This document shows positions 36,759 through 45,660 of a stretch of DNA of 64,000 nt, piece by piece. Position numbers and translations under genes: made by a program. Where the stretch lies: positions 7,863 to 71,862 of the forward strand of contig DKPS01000192.1 of assembly GCA_002471345.1 (NCBI GenBank), given 5' to 3'. The notes beneath the pieces are model-generated. The model ran no database searches and had not been told where the DNA came from. It saw only the letters and a list, made by a program, of their open reading frames with translations. The stretch comes from Saprospiraceae bacterium UBA7328 (GTDB lineage: Bacteria; Bacteroidota; Bacteroidia; Chitinophagales; Saprospiraceae). Position 1 is the first letter of the stretch. The number at the start of each line of letters is the position of its first letter.

Positions 36759-37349
36759 ATGTTTTTAGAACCCAGTTATAGAGGTCAGCGTAGTGGATGG
36801 TTAGAAATCATTTCGGGATGTATGTTTTCAGGAAAATCTGAAGAATTAATACGTAGACTTAAACGTGCTCAAATTGCCAATCAAAGCATCATTTGCTTTA
36901 AGCCAATAAAAGATGACAGATATGCTGATTTACAAGTCGTATCACATGATAGTAATGCTCAGGACTCAATAGCTGTAGAACACAGTAAAGAAATACTACA
37001 ACATGTAGAGCAAGGAACTAACGTAGTAGGTATTGATGAGGGACAATTTTTTGATATGGAACTAGTGGATATAGCTCAAAAATTGGCACTTTCCGGAAAA
37101 AGAGTTGTTGTAGCTGGTCTTGATTTGGACTTTAGAGGCATTCCATTTGGTCCTATGCCTCACCTTATGGCTGTAGCAGAATATGTTACTAAAGTTCATG
37201 CTATCTGCCCCCATTGTGGTAATCTAGCTACTCATTCATATAGATTGAGTGAAGAGAAAGATACCGTAGTAATTGGAGAAAAAGACAAATACGAACCTCG
37301 ATGTAGGATGTGTTATTCGATGGGTCATATTCTAGATTTTAGCAAATAA
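36759..37349 (+). CDS. tdk: Thymidine kinase
   Basis: A 196-residue type II thymidine kinase that phosphorylates deoxythymidine in salvage. The P-loop is IISGCMFSGKSEEL (20-27), the Walker B-like region VGIDEGQFFD contains the catalytic Glu, and the C-terminal zinc site is formed by CPHCGN and CRMCYSMGH. The thymidine-binding lasso region (THSYRLSEEKD) is intact. A 12-bp palindrome TATCTTAAGATA at 36691-36702 lies in the upstream divergent region. murQ starts 1 nt after the stop, so the two are coupled although functionally unrelated. Confidence 0.97.
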   Translation: MFLEPSYRGQRSGWLEIISGCMFSGKSEELIRRLKRAQIANQSIICFKPIKDDRYADLQVVSHDSNAQDSIAVEHSKEILQHVEQGTNVVGIDEGQFFDMELVDIAQKLALSGKRVVVAGLDLDFRGIPFGPMPHLMAVAEYVTKVHAICPHCGNLATHSYRLSEEKDTVVIGEKDKYEPRCRMCYSMGHILDFSK

Positions 37350-37350
37350 T

Positions 37351-38166
37351 ATGAGTGAATTCACAAAAACTACTGAGCACGAATCTCTATACAATGACTT
37401 AGAGAAAATGACCACTTCAGATTTATTGATTAATATCAATAAAGAGGATCAGAAAGTCGCTCTTGCAATAAGGCAAAAAATTCCTGCAATTACAGAGCTC
37501 ATTGATGCTATACATCAAAAAATGGCAAAAGGTGGAAGGCTCTTCTATATTGGTGCAGGGACAAGTGGGAGGTTAGGAATAGTAGATGCAAGTGAGTGTC
37601 CTCCGACTTATGGCGTACCACCTGACATGGTAATTGGCATCATGGCTGGAGGAGATATAGCCATCAGGAAATCAGTTGAATTTGCAGAAGATGACATTGC
37701 TTTAGCTTGGAAAGATTTGTCAGATCACTTTCCCGATTCCAATGATTTTGTAATTGGTATTGCCGCTTCAGGTACTACTCCTTATGTGATACATGGATTA
37801 TCAGATTGTCGAAAAAAAGGAATAAGCACGGGATGCATAAGCTGTAACGAAGGTTCGCCATTGGCAAAAGTTGCAGATTTTCCTGTTGAAGTAGTAGTAG
37901 GACCTGAATTCGTAACTGGTAGCACACGTATGAAATCTGGTACTGCTCAAAAACTAGTTCTTAACATGATCAGCACTACAGTCATGATAAAGTTGGGACG
38001 AGTCAAAGGCAACAGAATGGTAGATATGCAGCTGAGCAATGATAAACTTATGGATAGAGGCACTAAAATGGTCATGCAGACTTTAAAAGTGAGTTATGAA
38101 AAAGCCGGAGAATTGTTAAAACAATATGGGTCAGTAAGAGCAGCTGTGGACTCAAAAACTATATAA
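37351..38166 (+). CDS. murQ: N-acetylmuramic acid 6-phosphate etherase MurQ
   Basis: A 271-residue MurQ, which removes the lactyl ether from MurNAc-6-phosphate to give GlcNAc-6-phosphate in cell wall recycling. Sugar-isomerase (SIS) motifs FYIGAGTSGRLGIVDASECPPTY carry the catalytic Glu, and IGIAASGTTPY and PEFVTGSTRMKSGTAQK complete the active site. The protein is shorter than E. coli MurQ, as is common in this phylum, lacking the extra C-terminal helical domain. No MurP or AmpG-like transporter is adjacent; mltG at 8223 is another cell-wall gene in the window but not linked. Confidence 0.96.
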   Translation: MSEFTKTTEHESLYNDLEKMTTSDLLININKEDQKVALAIRQKIPAITELIDAIHQKMAKGGRLFYIGAGTSGRLGIVDASECPPTYGVPPDMVIGIMAGGDIAIRKSVEFAEDDIALAWKDLSDHFPDSNDFVIGIAASGTTPYVIHGLSDCRKKGISTGCISCNEGSPLAKVADFPVEVVVGPEFVTGSTRMKSGTAQKLVLNMISTTVMIKLGRVKGNRMVDMQLSNDKLMDRGTKMVMQTLKVSYEKAGELLKQYGSVRAAVDSKTI

Positions 38167-38522
38167 ATTGATTATAGAGATTAAAAAATCAAAGAGTAAA
38201 TGTAAATAACTTGACACTTTCACATCTATTTCGATACGACATAGGGGTAACACTTTAATTCAAGTGTCTAGGTGGTGTACTTAGGTACAAAAAGATTATT
38301 ACCAACAAAATACCAATAATCTCCCTCAAAAAGTTGAGATGATTTAAAATTAGTTTTACCCTACTATACCAAGTAAAAAAAATAAGCATGCAGTGAAAAC
38401 TGTATGCTTTTTTTTATTCCTATTCTTATAGACCATCTCCATTACATTGTCAAATCAATCACTTCAGTCGCTCTTCCCTTTTATCACAATACAAAGTCAT
38501 TTCAATTATTACCTTTAATAAA
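38167..38522. other. Intergenic region containing a terminator
   Basis: A 356-nt gap. Apart from the hairpin at 38385-38416 and a TACCTTTA box at 38510-38517 (7 of 8 to TAnnTTTG, 5 nt before the GTG start of the next gene) I see nothing in it. Confidence 0.5.
38385..38416 (+). terminator. Intrinsic terminator downstream of tdk-murQ
   Basis: Stem AGCATGCAGT / ACTGTATGCT (10 bp, one G-U pair) with tetraloop GAAA, followed by eight T residues. It lies 218 nt after the murQ stop and before the dipeptidase gene. A-rich sequence upstream may let it work on the minus strand too. Confidence 0.85.
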
Positions 38523-39575
38523 GTGAACAGAATTCAATTTATTCAACAATCAGCCTATTTTCTTGCCGCTTCATTATTAGCCTGTAGATCAATTAATAGA
38601 CCTGACCGAGAAAAACAAAGTGTGTGCTCTTTCGACATGCATACTCATCCTGGCGCTTTCTTTAGAAAAGGAAGTGCTGAATATGACGGCGACCTCGCAT
38701 TCATCAATAGAGTCAAGAACATGAATGATTCTGGTCTCAATGGAGCATTTTTTAGTATAGTTTCCGACTTCCCATTATTACAATTGACAGACAAAGGAAT
38801 AAAAGTGAACGGCTCTTTTGATAGAGGAGAGGCATGGCAACTATTTAAAACACAGTTAAAGATCTTAAAAGATTAAATTCACATGTCAAATGCGAAAATT
38901 GCTGTCAGTGGAAATGATCTCAAGAATAATGATCAAATCTCAGCATATATTTCTTGTGAAGGAGGAGATTTTTTAGATGATGATGTAGATCACTTAGATG
39001 AAGCTTATTTAGAAGGTGTGAGATCTGTTCAGTTAGTGCATTACGCACCCAACACCTTAGGTGACCTACAAACTTGGAAAGTTGTACATGGTGGTCTTAC
39101 TATTTTTGGTAAAGAAGTAGTAACTCGAATGAATAAGTTAGGTATGGTCATAGATGTAGCACATGCATCAGCTAGAACCGTAAAAAATGTAGCTGATCTC
39201 ACCGATGCACCTATCATTCTTTCACATAGTATTCTTAAAGAAAATGGCGATCGCCCTATCGAAGCTAGAGCTATAAATAAAGGTCATGCCCTACTTGTTT
39301 CACAGACTGGTGGAGTAATAGGAATGTGGCCTTCAGGATTTTCAAACTCATTAGACGAATTTGTGGAAGCCACTTTCAAAATGGTGGACGTGGTAGGAAT
39401 AGATCACGTAGGATTAGGAACTGATATGGATGGAAACTTTAAACCTGTGATTAGTAATTATGGAGACTTCATAACTTGGAAAGAGGCATTATCAGAGAAA
39501 GGCATGAATAAAGAAGAAATAGGAAAAATATCAGGTGGAAATATGCAAAGAGTGCTCGTCTCTATATTAAAGTAA
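38523..39575 (+). pseudogene. Membrane dipeptidase (M19) interrupted by an in-frame stop
   Basis: Two pieces of one M19 (renal dipeptidase-like) protein lie in the same frame, split only by TAA at 38874-38876. The first (117 residues, GTG start) has a lipoprotein signal (lipobox SLLAC) and the metal-binding FDMHTHPGAF. The second holds the rest of the binuclear zinc site: bridging Glu in ISCEGGDFL, His in VIDVAHAS, His in ILSHS and Asp in GLGTDMDGN. Joined, the length is near 350, normal for the family. An ATG 6 nt after the stop (38883) could restart translation, so a split two-chain enzyme is possible, but a nonsense mutation is the simplest reading. Confidence 0.8.
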
Positions 39576-39585
39576 AAAACATAGA

Positions 39586-40485
39586 GTGCAAAATCGAGAA
39601 TCCATTCAAATACCGATACCAAAAAACTTGAATTTTAAAAATTGTATTCCACAGATCGATAGAAGATATGAAGAGTCTCTATACAAAGTTGAAAATGGAT
39701 GTATACGAAGACTTATAAGGCTTAGCTCTGGTACGGCACTGATTGAGATCACTGCGGATATTAACTTCATGAATATTCAGTTAACAAAAGAAGATATTTC
39801 TCAACAAGATCTTTTAGAAAGTCAAAAATATGTGTTGGAATGGTTTGATATGGATAGGGATATTTCTCTGTTTTATGATTTATTACGTAAGTATCCTCAA
39901 ACCAAAGAGTTTCCAAAATTATTTCAAGGGTTAAGAATTATAGGAATACCCGATCTCTTCGAAGCTTTATGTTGGTGTGTAATTGGCCAACAAATAAATT
40001 TGACTTTTGCACACAAAGTCAAGAACATATTGGTACAACGATATGGTAAGTCTCAAATGATCAACGACAATACTTATTACATCTTTCCAACTCCATCTGA
40101 TTTGCTTCATGTTGATCGAGAGGAATTTGTGAAAATGCAATTTTCAAAACAAAAGATCGACTACATTCAAAATATATCAGAAGCATTTTGCTCTGGAGTA
40201 TTAAAAAAGAGTGAACTCAAATCCTTGAGCAAGTCAGATCAAATGAATAAGCTATTGTCAATCAAAGGAATCGGTCCTTGGACTGCTAATTATGTAATGA
40301 TGAAATCATTAGGTGACATGACATGCATAACATATGGTGATACTGGGTTAAGTGCTGCCCTCCATACACTTTTTGATACTGACAAAAAGCCTAATAAATC
40401 AACTATTGATACCATATTTGAGCCCTTTACAGGATGGGAATCTTATCTCAATTTTTATCTGTGGAGCAGTCTTTCAAATGATTGA
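39586..40485 (+). CDS. DNA-3-methyladenine glycosylase, AlkA-like
   Basis: A 299-residue HhH-GPD DNA glycosylase. The helix-hairpin-helix is LLSIKGIGPWTANYVM and the catalytic aspartate is Asp252 in TYGDTGLSAAL; the earlier LFEALCWCVIGQQINLTFA is the conserved helix of AlkA. It removes alkylated purines in base-excision repair. The GTG start at 39586 lies 10 nt after the dipeptidase stop, so it may depend on that gene's transcript. No adjacent ada or alkB. AlkA-type N-terminal domain (residues 1-90) is present but diverged. Confidence 0.9.
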   Translation: MQNRESIQIPIPKNLNFKNCIPQIDRRYEESLYKVENGCIRRLIRLSSGTALIEITADINFMNIQLTKEDISQQDLLESQKYVLEWFDMDRDISLFYDLLRKYPQTKEFPKLFQGLRIIGIPDLFEALCWCVIGQQINLTFAHKVKNILVQRYGKSQMINDNTYYIFPTPSDLLHVDREEFVKMQFSKQKIDYIQNISEAFCSGVLKKSELKSLSKSDQMNKLLSIKGIGPWTANYVMMKSLGDMTCITYGDTGLSAALHTLFDTDKKPNKSTIDTIFEPFTGWESYLNFYLWSSLSND

Positions 40486-40623
40486 TTTGGACTTAACAGT
40501 ATGCTAGGATGTAATGTAGATTCTTATTTTATTGAAATTGATATATCTAGGCTGGAAAAGGCTACCAATTAAATATGGCAATGACAGAGAATATACATTT
40601 TTAAATTTCAGTCTTTAGAAAAC

Positions 40624-41139
40624 TTACCATTTAAAATCTAACTTTTTATAATCATTGATCTTTCCTGCAGGAAATCCGAAAGACTCTATTACATCTATTC
40701 TACTTCTGAATTCTAATTTTTCTAGTGTAAATCTTCCAGATTCATTTTGCTTAGGTAAGATGTAGATCTGCATCCCCAGCCTCCCTTTAGGCTCTAACCA
40801 TGCATAGTCAAAGCCATTAGAAAAGTCTTTCTTATTAGACTCCGCAAAAATATCATACTCCTCCCAATCGCTTCTTCCTGTTAAACCAGTACTATACATA
40901 CCTACCATTCTTCTCAACTGAACCAGATCGACCTCTTTGTTATTGGTAAATTCTTGTGCAATTGGTTTGTCCCTATTCGTTCTTATTGATTTCAAGATCA
41001 AATCAGCATAATCTTTCGCATTATCAGCTTTCTCAAAAGGTAAATCGTTAAAGGTCTTTCTACCACTATCAGACACACTACTGCCACCACATGATAGAAG
41101 CATAAAAGAAATTAAAGATGTAATTGCTAGGACTCTCAT
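40624..41139 (-). CDS. Lipoprotein of unknown function
   Basis: About 171 residues. The ATG at 41139 gives a lipoprotein signal ending LLSCGGSS; a TTG at 41187 would add 16 unlikely residues. The mature part contains DLPFEKADNAKDYADLILKSI, a short helical region, then strand-rich sequence (RLGMQIYILPK). No family recognised. It is isolated, with genes on both sides separated by more than 100 nt. Confidence 0.72.
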   Translation of the reverse strand: MRVLAITSLISFMLLSCGGSSVSDSGRKTFNDLPFEKADNAKDYADLILKSIRTNRDKPIAQEFTNNKEVDLVQLRRMVGMYSTGLTGRSDWEEYDIFAESNKKDFSNGFDYAWLEPKGRLGMQIYILPKQNESGRFTLEKLEFRSRIDVIESFGFPAGKINDYKKLDFKW

Positions 41140-41311
41140 AGTGTATTTTTCAAAAAAGATGCAAACATGATGATTTTTAATGAACAATACTCATATTTCT
41201 ACAATAGTATTATCATTACTTATATGACGAAGCAACAATGAAATTAACCACTAGGGTTTACCCTATATATCAAACCAAAAACGGTAGTAGAATTAATCTG
41301 CGGACTAAGTT

Positions 41312-43210
41312 TTATTTTTTGATCACTCGAAGAACTGTATATCCTAAAGGCTTTTTTTCTATAAGTACATTATAAAACCCGGTTGGAGTTATTTCAGGAA
41401 GAGATATAGGAATAAAATTGTCACCTATGCTTAGGTTATGAGTTTGAGTTAAAATTAGCTTTCCTTGAGCATCGTATACTTGCACTGAAACATTAGAAGC
41501 TTCTACCTCATAGACTTTAATTACAAAATCTCCCTCACTAGGATTAGGAAAAGCAGCGGCACTTAATGATTCTTCATTTATTGTAGGACCAATTGGGATT
41601 TCATCCCTATCCATTGCTCTGAACACATTATCCTGCATTGCAGTGATCTCTGCGTTGCGCATTATTATCTTCTGTAGACTTGTGGTTCTAACATTATCTT
41701 TTTCCTCTTCACTTAGATCAGGATCATTTTCAAAATAAAATCGATCACCATCTCGTAATCTTTGAAACTGACGCTCAATGATCAGCATCAAAGTATTTCC
41801 CAAAATAGCATCAGGCATATGCTTTTCTGCTAACATTCCAATCCAGGGGTCAATAATGTCTAAATCTCCATAAAGAGATTTAAGACCTTCTGCATCTTCA
41901 GCATTTTCAGTGAACTCTTCAAATGATTTCAGTTCTGGCAAGCCTATTTCTTTCCTTATCGAATTGAAATCTGGTAAACCTCTTTCTCTTCCTCTATTTA
42001 TATTAATGGCTGCCAAATCAAAATTTCCAAAAGGAGACCCTACAAAAAGGAAGTTTCTTAAATCATCAACGATTTTAGGATCAAGCTCTTGTTGTACCTG
42101 CTGTGCCATTCCTCGAAGGTATGGTTCGATTCCACCGGCAAGATTAATAGTAAGAGGATTAAAAAAAGCATCTCTTAGACTGATATTACCTTGACTTATC
42201 TCATCCCCATCATTTTCCATTCTAAAGACATCAGAATTGATGAGAGTATGCCCTAGTCTGAATGCCGCTGCGGAGAATACATTAGTAATTTGAGGATTTA
42301 TATTTGGCTTATATCCTGAATACTCAGGCATGGTCACTCCCATAGCAGGAAGCCACTCATTGAAAGTAATATTTTGAATATATGCTCCTATTTTCCTTCG
42401 GGCCGCTTGATACAATTCTTCATCGGACCGAGTTGGGTTTTCAACAGCAAGCCTATCACAAAGTCTGTTATGCTCTCTGACAAATAGCGTATGAAGAGTT
42501 ATTAACAGCGGGTTTTCATTTGCTCTAACATCACCAGCTACAAATAATTTTTGACCACTATGGGTAGCATCTTCCATGAAAGGAGCCCTTCTATCTATTG
42601 CGTCATTGAATTCTCCTGTAGTTGTATTCCAAGGAAGAAGATTACCATTTGAAGTTTTCAATTTTCCGCCTTCCATGGTTCTTAACCAATTTGCCCTCAC
42701 TTGATCTGATCCATACACAGATGAGGCATCAATATAAGCGGTAACTTTATTTTCGTATTGTCTTGGGTTATCGGTGGAGGTGCCAGAATTGTGAACAGCT
42801 TCAGATCTGAACATGACCATAGATTCGCCAGGAGTGAAAATCTCGTCATTCTCAGGAATATCTATGAAAATTGGTTCGAATGGGTCAGATTCAACCAAAA
42901 TTATATCGTGGTCAATGAATTGCCCAAAAGCCCACAAATAATCGCTTAAAGAAAGAGAGCTATTAATCTTATCCTCTTGTGCAGAGATATAATTACTGAT
43001 ATACCTTGGATTTGGCCTATCAGAACCGTTGATTGAAGAAATACTGTCAGAAAATGAAGAAGAAGTGATAGAACTCAAGACATGGCCCGAAGCTCCCCAT
43101 TCGATGTTACTTACATTATTGAATGTGCCATCTATGGACCTATATGACTGGGATGTCAATAAGCTGAAGGTAAAGACCACAAATAATACACTCCAAAGCA
43201 ATCGATACAT
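41312..43210 (-). CDS. Secreted animal-type haem peroxidase with T9SS sorting domain
   Basis: A 632-residue protein with signal peptide. The peroxidase domain has the distal-His motif WAFGQFIDHDI, the Ca-binding-like YIDASSVYGSD, LFVREHNRLCDRL, the catalytic-Arg region ARRKIGAYIQNITFNEWLP and proximal His in FRLGHTLI. The last ~80 residues (from AAFPNPSEGDF) are a type A T9SS sorting domain, ending in a basic tail (RVIKK). It should be secreted across the outer membrane and oxidise halides or organic substrates with H2O2. A perfect -7 box TATATTTG lies at 43270-43263 (minus strand), 52 nt before the ATG. Confidence 0.94.
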   Translation of the reverse strand: MYRLLWSVLFVVFTFSLLTSQSYRSIDGTFNNVSNIEWGASGHVLSSITSSSFSDSISSINGSDRPNPRYISNYISAQEDKINSSLSLSDYLWAFGQFIDHDIILVESDPFEPIFIDIPENDEIFTPGESMVMFRSEAVHNSGTSTDNPRQYENKVTAYIDASSVYGSDQVRANWLRTMEGGKLKTSNGNLLPWNTTTGEFNDAIDRRAPFMEDATHSGQKLFVAGDVRANENPLLITLHTLFVREHNRLCDRLAVENPTRSDEELYQAARRKIGAYIQNITFNEWLPAMGVTMPEYSGYKPNINPQITNVFSAAAFRLGHTLINSDVFRMENDGDEISQGNISLRDAFFNPLTINLAGGIEPYLRGMAQQVQQELDPKIVDDLRNFLFVGSPFGNFDLAAININRGRERGLPDFNSIRKEIGLPELKSFEEFTENAEDAEGLKSLYGDLDIIDPWIGMLAEKHMPDAILGNTLMLIIERQFQRLRDGDRFYFENDPDLSEEEKDNVRTTSLQKIIMRNAEITAMQDNVFRAMDRDEIPIGPTINEESLSAAAFPNPSEGDFVIKVYEVEASNVSVQVYDAQGKLILTQTHNLSIGDNFIPISLPEITPTGFYNVLIEKKPLGYTVLRVIKK

Positions 43211-43411
43211 TCGGTTCTTTTAATTCTCACGGGACTATTCTCGGTTGAAAAGAATAGAAAGACAAATATATACAATTTGAAGTTGAATTCAGTTCTCTAA
43301 ACAGTAACTAAAATCACTTTCATTTATATTTTGTCAAAAATCGCATTTAATAGTGTTGAGAATATAGAGAATGCAAATATATTAAATATAATCGTAATGT
43401 GTATTGTAGTA

Positions 43412-44728
43412 TTAATCAGTTACTTTATTTATTTCTCTCTTAATTTTCAAACCCCAAATTGCTGTTTGCAATATTCCCCGGGCAAAAAGAAAAAACAGCA
43501 GCGCTAACCACACAATTCCAGGTTGGCCATGTGCATTCTTATAAATTATTAACAAGTAGAGAAAAAGACAAATAATCATGGAAATCATCATCATTTTCAC
43601 CTCAGTCAAGCCTATATAGATACCATCCCATATATAGCACGAAAATGCCATGAGAGGCAGCAACACCATCCACACCTTTTGGCCGGCAGCTGCTTCATGA
43701 ACTTTTAGATTATCTGAAAATATTTTTATTATTTCTGTATCAAAAAAGAAAAACAGCAGTGAATAAAATATAGCTAGTACCAATCCCCAAATAAAACTGA
43801 GATTGATTACAGCTTTCATTTTACCCTGATCCTTAGCGCCATAATACCTCCCAACTAAACTTTCACTAGCAAATGCAAAGCCATCAATACCATATGAAAT
43901 CCAATTTAAGAATTGAAGAAGTACCACATTAGTAGCAAGGATAATAGCCCCAGCACTGGAGGACTCCGCATAAAAGACTGCAAAAGCAAAGGTGAGACAA
44001 ACTGTGCGAACAAAAAGGAATGAGTTTACTTTCAATACTTTTAACCATTCAGAAATAGTGCCTTTAAGGTCATTCCATTTACTCGTGAAAATGTATCTAT
44101 ATTTATAAAAGAGAAAGCCAAAAGCAAGAACAACTCCAGTATACTGAGCTATCACCGTACCTAAAGCTACTCCGCTTATATCCCATTTGAAATAAATGAC
44201 AAATGTATAACTCAATACAAGATTAAGAAGGTTGATTATTATTGTAATGATCAAAGGAAAGACAGCATTCTGCATACCGAAAAACCAACCCATAAAAACG
44301 TATAACGTCAAAGTGGCTGGTGCTGCCCATATTCTGATAGAAAAATAAGTAGTAACTAATGGAGTTTGAGCCTCGGATACATTCATCAAATAAAGGCTGG
44401 ATCGACACAGTGGCACGTAAAGGGCCATAAGTACAGCACTGATAAACAATGCAATAAAAAGAGATCTCAGTAATATTAAACGTGTTGCATCATCATTCCT
44501 TTTTCCAAATTCTTGAGCAGTAATTCCTGTGGTTCCCATCCGCAAGAAACCAAAGTTCCAATAAATGAAATTAAAAATCATGCTGCCTAGTCCAACTGCA
44601 CCTAAGTGCTCAATGGACAATTTGCCCATAAGAGCAGTATCAACAGCTGACAATAGTGGCACCGAAATATTACTTAGAATATTAGGAATTGCGAGCCGAA
44701 ATATTTCTCTATTTATAGGATATGACAT
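43412..44728 (-). CDS. MATE family efflux transporter
   Basis: A 438-residue, roughly 12-helix membrane protein of the MATE superfamily. The N-terminus NREIFRLAIPNILSNISVPL and VDTALMGKLSIEHLGAVGLG are the usual helix 1-2 signature with the cation-site Asp; the second half repeats the pattern (SYGIDGFAFASESLVGRYYG). DinF-like MATE members export drugs or metabolites using Na+ or H+. Substrate unknown. It is transcribed divergently from the PASTA protein, with 87 nt between. Confidence 0.92.
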   Translation of the reverse strand: MSYPINREIFRLAIPNILSNISVPLLSAVDTALMGKLSIEHLGAVGLGSMIFNFIYWNFGFLRMGTTGITAQEFGKRNDDATRLILLRSLFIALFISAVLMALYVPLCRSSLYLMNVSEAQTPLVTTYFSIRIWAAPATLTLYVFMGWFFGMQNAVFPLIITIIINLLNLVLSYTFVIYFKWDISGVALGTVIAQYTGVVLAFGFLFYKYRYIFTSKWNDLKGTISEWLKVLKVNSFLFVRTVCLTFAFAVFYAESSSAGAIILATNVVLLQFLNWISYGIDGFAFASESLVGRYYGAKDQGKMKAVINLSFIWGLVLAIFYSLLFFFFDTEIIKIFSDNLKVHEAAAGQKVWMVLLPLMAFSCYIWDGIYIGLTEVKMMMISMIICLFLYLLIIYKNAHGQPGIVWLALLFFLFARGILQTAIWGLKIKREINKVTD

Positions 44729-44815
44729 TATTGGCCATGAATTAATAAATTACTTCAATGTATAATACACCAATATTTAGACGTTACTAGACTTAATTGC
44801 CTATTACAAAAGAGT

Positions 44816-45655
44816 ATGTCTGAAACCAGATTCAAGTTTATTAACTTTACCGAAATTTTTGATTACTTGACTAGTAGAAATTTTCTAAAAAATATTGGGT
44901 TGATGCTCCTCTTTGTCTTCCTGATCATATTTGGCATTTTCCAATGGCTAAAAGTGTATACCAATCATGGACAGAGATTACTTCTGGAAGATTATATTGA
45001 TACTAACATAGATGATGCGACAGCAGATGCAGAACGGAATCTTTTCCAGCTCATCGTAAATGATTCAACACACATTGTGGGCAAACCAGGTGGTATCATT
45101 CTGAATCAAAATCCTAAAGGAGGCTCTTACATAAAAGAGAATAGAAAAATATACGTGACTATTACTAAATATAGTCCTGACATGATAAATCTAGAAGATC
45201 TTCCAAGGCTATATGGCGAAGACTACACCATGAAATCCCGAGAGCTTAATAGTCGTCAGTTAAAGACGAATATCAAAAGCATGAAATATGATCCGCTTAG
45301 CAACTCTACAATTTTAGAAGTGTGGTACAATGGCGAATTAATTTTAGATAAAAAAGGAAAAAGAGAAAGTATAGAAATAGAAAAGGGAGCTGTACTTGAT
45401 CTTGTAGTCAGCCAACCTGAAGGGGGTTCAAGGGTAATCCCGCCATTAGAAGGAAAAACTTTGGGAGAGGCTCAATTTTTAATACAAGTCAATGAATTCT
45501 TAGTTGGTGAAATAGTAGAAATAGGAAATATCGAAAATAGAGAAGATGCCATTGTCGAAAGGCAATATCCTGAAGCTGATGGTGTATCTTCTTTGACCAC
45601 AGGCTCGAAAATCAATCTCGAAATAAAATCTCCAGAAAAACGACTACAATTCTAA
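44816..45655 (+). CDS. PASTA domain membrane protein
   Basis: A 279-residue protein with one membrane helix (about 25-43) and three extracytoplasmic PASTA-like repeats: the first around GKPGGIILNQNPKGGSYIKENRKIYVTIT, the second around INLEDLPRLYG, the third VIPPLEGKTLGEAQFLI ... VERQYPEADG. PASTA domains bind peptidoglycan or beta-lactam-like ligands and occur in kinases and penicillin-binding proteins; here there is no kinase or transpeptidase domain. The family member in Bacteroidota often lies next to ddl, which is not the case here. It converges on the zinc protease with 5 nt between stops. Confidence 0.85.
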   Translation: MSETRFKFINFTEIFDYLTSRNFLKNIGLMLLFVFLIIFGIFQWLKVYTNHGQRLLLEDYIDTNIDDATADAERNLFQLIVNDSTHIVGKPGGIILNQNPKGGSYIKENRKIYVTITKYSPDMINLEDLPRLYGEDYTMKSRELNSRQLKTNIKSMKYDPLSNSTILEVWYNGELILDKKGKRESIEIEKGAVLDLVVSQPEGGSRVIPPLEGKTLGEAQFLIQVNEFLVGEIVEIGNIENREDAIVERQYPEADGVSSLTTGSKINLEIKSPEKRLQF

Positions 45656-45660
45656 GTTTG

